Shown here piece by piece: positions 61,382-64,000 of a stretch of 64,000 nucleotides of DNA. The translations under genes were made by a program, and so were the position numbers. The notes beneath the pieces are model-generated. The model was not told where the DNA came from and did no database searches. It was given only the letters and a program-made list of their open reading frames with translations. The stretch covers positions 806,001 through 870,000 of the forward strand of contig WLWY01000003.1 in the NCBI GenBank assembly GCA_012103325.1. The letters are read 5' to 3'. Origin of the DNA: Alphaproteobacteria bacterium (lineage in GTDB: Bacteria > Pseudomonadota > Alphaproteobacteria > UBA8366 > GCA-2717185). Each line of letters starts with the position of its first letter. The first letter of the stretch is position 1.

Positions 61382-62467
61382 CTAACCCCGCACCGCCTCC
61401 AATGCCTGCCAATCGAATACGACGCCATGACCATGCCGATCCGGCGCGCTAGCGAACCCGTCAACGACCTGCAACGGTTCGGCGATGTATTTGTCGAGGC
61501 CGAAGCCGTGCGCTTCCAGATAAGAGGCATTCGGCACCGCGCCTAGCAAATGAACATGTAACTCATGCACGCCGTGCGACGTGACCGGCAGGTTTCGCGC
61601 TTCGGCCAACGCTGCGATTTTCATCCATACCGTTATGCCGCCGCAGTTTGAAACATCCGGTTCCGGATAGCTGACGCCGTTTGCGGCAATCAGATGTTCG
61701 AACTCATGGATAGAGTGCAGATTCTCCCCCGCGGCAATCGGCACGCCGCCTTCGGACAGAATACGGGCATAGCCTGCGAAATCGTCCGGAATAGTTGGTT
61801 CCTCAAGCCAAACGAGGTCGAATTCCCGCAAAGCGCGCGCCGCGCGTATCGCCTGATCGGTACTCCATCCCATATTGGCATCGACCATAAGGGGGAAACC
61901 GTCGCCAAGATGTTTGCGCATCGCCGCCACTCGGGCGATGTCCTCATGCGTATCCTCGCGCCCCACCTTCATCTTGATCGCGCGAAACCCTTTCTCCAGG
62001 TTCGTGTCAGTCTGGCGCAATAGGTCGTCGAGCGTGAAAAAGAGATCGATCCCACCCGCATAGGCCTTCACCTTGGGATCGGCACCGCCGAGGAACCGCC
62101 AGAGCGGTTCGCCCGCGCGCTTCGCCTTCAAATCCCAGAGCGCAATATCGATGGCAGAAAGCGCATGCACGGCCAAACCGCCACGCCCGACATAGTGGAT
62201 GCGCCACCAGAGCATCTTCCACAGCGCCTCGACCCTATCCGCCTCGAGACCAATCAGGTCGGGCGCCATATCTTGGGCAATCAGTACCTGTATCGCCGCT
62301 CCACCACGCCCGACAGTGTAGGTGTAGCCAACGCCTTCCATACCATCACTATCGGCGATTCGGACGGTGATCAGTTCGAAGGCTGGAATCTCGCCATGGG
62401 TCGAATCAGAAAGAACCACCGGGAGCGGGATTTTATAGTGATCGGCGCGAACGGTCGCGATGGGCAT
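61382..62467 (-). CDS. Mandelate racemase/muconate lactonizing enzyme family protein
   Basis: 361 residues, enolase superfamily. Catalytic Lys165-x-Lys167 (AIKMKVG), metal ligands Asp196 (VDANMGW), Glu222 (LEEP) and Glu248 (AGENL), and His298 (SHGVHEL) match the mandelate racemase subgroup, which abstracts the alpha proton of carboxylates in racemases and sugar-acid dehydratases. ATG at 62467 follows GGGGAGGAACC; an upstream start at 62503 lacks a site. Substrate cannot be assigned. Confidence 0.92.
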   Translation of the reverse strand: MPIATVRADHYKIPLPVVLSDSTHGEIPAFELITVRIADSDGMEGVGYTYTVGRGGAAIQVLIAQDMAPDLIGLEADRVEALWKMLWWRIHYVGRGGLAVHALSAIDIALWDLKAKRAGEPLWRFLGGADPKVKAYAGGIDLFFTLDDLLRQTDTNLEKGFRAIKMKVGREDTHEDIARVAAMRKHLGDGFPLMVDANMGWSTDQAIRAARALREFDLVWLEEPTIPDDFAGYARILSEGGVPIAAGENLHSIHEFEHLIAANGVSYPEPDVSNCGGITVWMKIAALAEARNLPVTSHGVHELHVHLLGAVPNASYLEAHGFGLDKYIAEPLQVVDGFASAPDRHGHGVVFDWQALEAVRG

Positions 62468-62667
62468 TCGAGGTTCCTCCCCTTGGAAGATGCATATTCC
62501 CATTCGTCAGAGGTTACGACAATAGAAGCTCCGCAACGTTATGGAATTCCTTACATTTCTTTAACAACGAAACCTCTTTTATGGTCAGCTTTCATGGAAA
62601 ATTAGGGAATTTAATAATACTAAAAGTTGATACTCGAGCATCGGGTTTAGAATCTAAGTGGCATCTC

Positions 62668-63912
62668 ATGCAGCCGGAGATCTTGAACGAGGCCATCAAG
62701 CGGCACGCTCTATGGCTTCTCAATAAACGAAGCGGCCGTCGCGCCGATCTTTCGTTGGAGGATTTGCATAGCGCGCAATTACGCCGTGTGCTGCTTCAAC
62801 GCGCAAAACTGACTGGCACCAACTTTACCCGCGCCAATCTTCAAGAAGCGGATTTAAGCGAGGCCGATCTCTTCGGCGCAAATTTCCTGACCGCCTCCCT
62901 AATCGATGCCAATCTCTCGAGCGCCGACATGCGAGGTTCTTGCCTGCAAGCAAGCGATCTAACCCGGGCAAACCTTGAAGGTGCCGACATGCGAGAAGGC
63001 GCGCTAGTCGAAGGAGCCTCCGAGAACGGTATCGTCAATAGCGATTTAAGTATGTGTTCGCTCGATGAAGCGAATCTGCGCGGCGCAAATCTGCGTAAAG
63101 CGAATTTGAACCGCTGCTCCGCCGTGGCCGCCGAACTGCAAGGCGCCATGCTGGAAGGCGTCCGCATGAGAAACGCCAATTTAAAGGGCGCAAATCTCAG
63201 CGGCGCGACCCTGTGCGGGATCGATTTTTCCGGTTCAGAACTGACAGGGTGCGACCTGTCTGGCGCAAACCTAAAGGGTGCGGTCATGGAAAGTGTCAAC
63301 CTGACCGGGGCAAACCTGGACAATGTTTTCGCCGACGGCGCCTCGTTCACGAATGCTAAACTGGGTGATCGGGATATTCCGGAGCCGGATGCCAAGCAAT
63401 CGAAACGGCACGACGACGCCATCAACGACCATGCGCTCTGGGTCAAAAGTCAGGGCGGTCAGGGCGCGCCGGCTGTCATCGAAGGTGCCGATCTGCGCCG
63501 GCTCGATCTTTCCAACAAGAACCTCGCCGGTATCAGCCTCAAGGGGGCCAACCTTTGCGGTGTCTCACTTGCCGGCGCGCAATTATCGTTGGCCGACCTT
63601 TCCGGCGCCGATCTCAAGAACACCGACATGACAAAGTCGGACCTGCGCGGCGCAAACCTGTCGGACGTAAGCTTGATGTATGCGAGTTTGACTGAAGCAA
63701 AGCTGTCGCCGATGCCGATCCGCTCGAAGAAGGGCGACGAGACCAAGCGACACATGGCAACAAATCTTACGTCATGTGATTTACGATTTGCCGATCTTTC
63801 CGGCACCAATTTTTCTGGCGCTAACTTGAGCAAGGCCGATCTCCGTTCCGCGACCCGGAGCCGGACAAATTTCAAAGGCGCCGTGTTGGAAGGCGCGCTT
63901 GTGACCAAGTGA
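62668..63912 (+). CDS. Pentapeptide-repeat protein with two beta-helix blocks
   Basis: 414 residues. Two runs of A(D/N)LxX pentapeptides, about 25-225 and 270-410, form right-handed quadrilateral beta-helices. Each is preceded by a similar helix-loop (RHALWLLNKRSGRRADLS and DHALWVKSQGGQGAPAVIEG), so the protein arose by duplication. A third short block follows ETKRHMATNLTSCDLRFADL. Start at 62668 is uncertain; an upstream ATG at 62581 also lacks a good ribosome site. No signal peptide. Function unknown. Confidence 0.85.
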   Translation: MQPEILNEAIKRHALWLLNKRSGRRADLSLEDLHSAQLRRVLLQRAKLTGTNFTRANLQEADLSEADLFGANFLTASLIDANLSSADMRGSCLQASDLTRANLEGADMREGALVEGASENGIVNSDLSMCSLDEANLRGANLRKANLNRCSAVAAELQGAMLEGVRMRNANLKGANLSGATLCGIDFSGSELTGCDLSGANLKGAVMESVNLTGANLDNVFADGASFTNAKLGDRDIPEPDAKQSKRHDDAINDHALWVKSQGGQGAPAVIEGADLRRLDLSNKNLAGISLKGANLCGVSLAGAQLSLADLSGADLKNTDMTKSDLRGANLSDVSLMYASLTEAKLSPMPIRSKKGDETKRHMATNLTSCDLRFADLSGTNFSGANLSKADLRSATRSRTNFKGAVLEGALVTK

Positions 63913-64000
63913 CGGCAATCGATAATTTCGCCAGACTGTCGGTTTTTCGCCGCTGCCCAGGTGCTTTTAGTCGTCGATCAAGTCAGACCCCGCCCCCAAT

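Noticed and set aside
62668..63912. Pentapeptide repeats as a possible CRISPR-like or tandem DNA repeat
   Set aside because: The periodicity is at protein level (15 nt, degenerate), with no conserved DNA unit or spacers.

Overview
The window looks like chromosome of a GC-rich alphaproteobacterium, probably a free-living, possibly marine member of the Rhodospirillales or a neighbouring order. That placement is an inference from gene content: a DUF1476-type F-ATPase zeta/inhibitor subunit, an HpnL-like membrane protein, Aap-like amino-acid uptake, many oxidative catabolic enzymes, and families of intergenic palindromic repeats of a type common in this class. No rRNA, tRNA or CRISPR array was seen.

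Layout. 1-7.1 kb: an edge-truncated MetX-like hydrolase, queC, and a drug-efflux set (two MFS pumps, a HlyD/EmrA-like adaptor, a secreted coiled-coil protein). 7.3-13.2 kb: an HCCA-isomerase-like protein, a D-aminoacylase-like amidohydrolase, an XRE-cupin regulator divergent from a frameshifted DMT transporter, and a Rieske ferredoxin with a membrane desaturase. 13.4-24.6 kb: LysR regulator, amine oxidase, SDR, an HpnL-like protein next to a CDP-alcohol phosphotransferase, a choline-sulfatase-like operon, a complete IS5-group element sitting inside a palindromic repeat, a TauD-like dioxygenase and a BKACE enzyme. 24.7-28.6 kb: a cyanate uptake and hydrolysis operon (substrate-binding protein, permease, ATPase, cyanase) behind a near-consensus sigma-54 promoter.

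28.6-35.1 kb is accessory DNA. It holds an IS3 remnant, a flavin-dependent oxidoreductase, a LysR fragment and an AT-richer, tightly packed four-gene operon: a polytopic phosphatase/sulfatase-superfamily enzyme, a small membrane protein, a kinase-like plus methyltransferase fusion, and a YidC-like protein without the groove arginine. The right end is a 77-codon chimera in which the start region of a desaturase gene is joined to a second copy of the cyanase catalytic domain. The block is therefore bracketed by about 200-bp direct repeats of the cynS 3' end. This four-gene operon is my best candidate for an undescribed system.

35.2-64 kb: a cytidylate-kinase-like/BON fusion, dodecin, a PAS protein, an acyl desaturase, a DUF/ankyrin pair, an M23-like protein that has lost a catalytic histidine, class II aldolase, purB with an overlapping periplasmic helical-repeat gene, and a compact oxidative operon (AhpD-like, IPNS-like 2OG oxygenase, PhnZ-like HD oxygenase, DMT transporter). 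Then come a polar amino-acid ABC transporter and an aromatic-ring dioxygenase/aminotransferase/SDR operon. The last part holds an unknown 370-residue protein, an LLM monooxygenase broken by one amber codon, a VOC protein, ATPase zeta, an NRDE protein, an enolase-superfamily enzyme and a pentapeptide-repeat protein. Overall the region is catabolic and transport oriented, with several decaying genes and repeats marking rearrangement.
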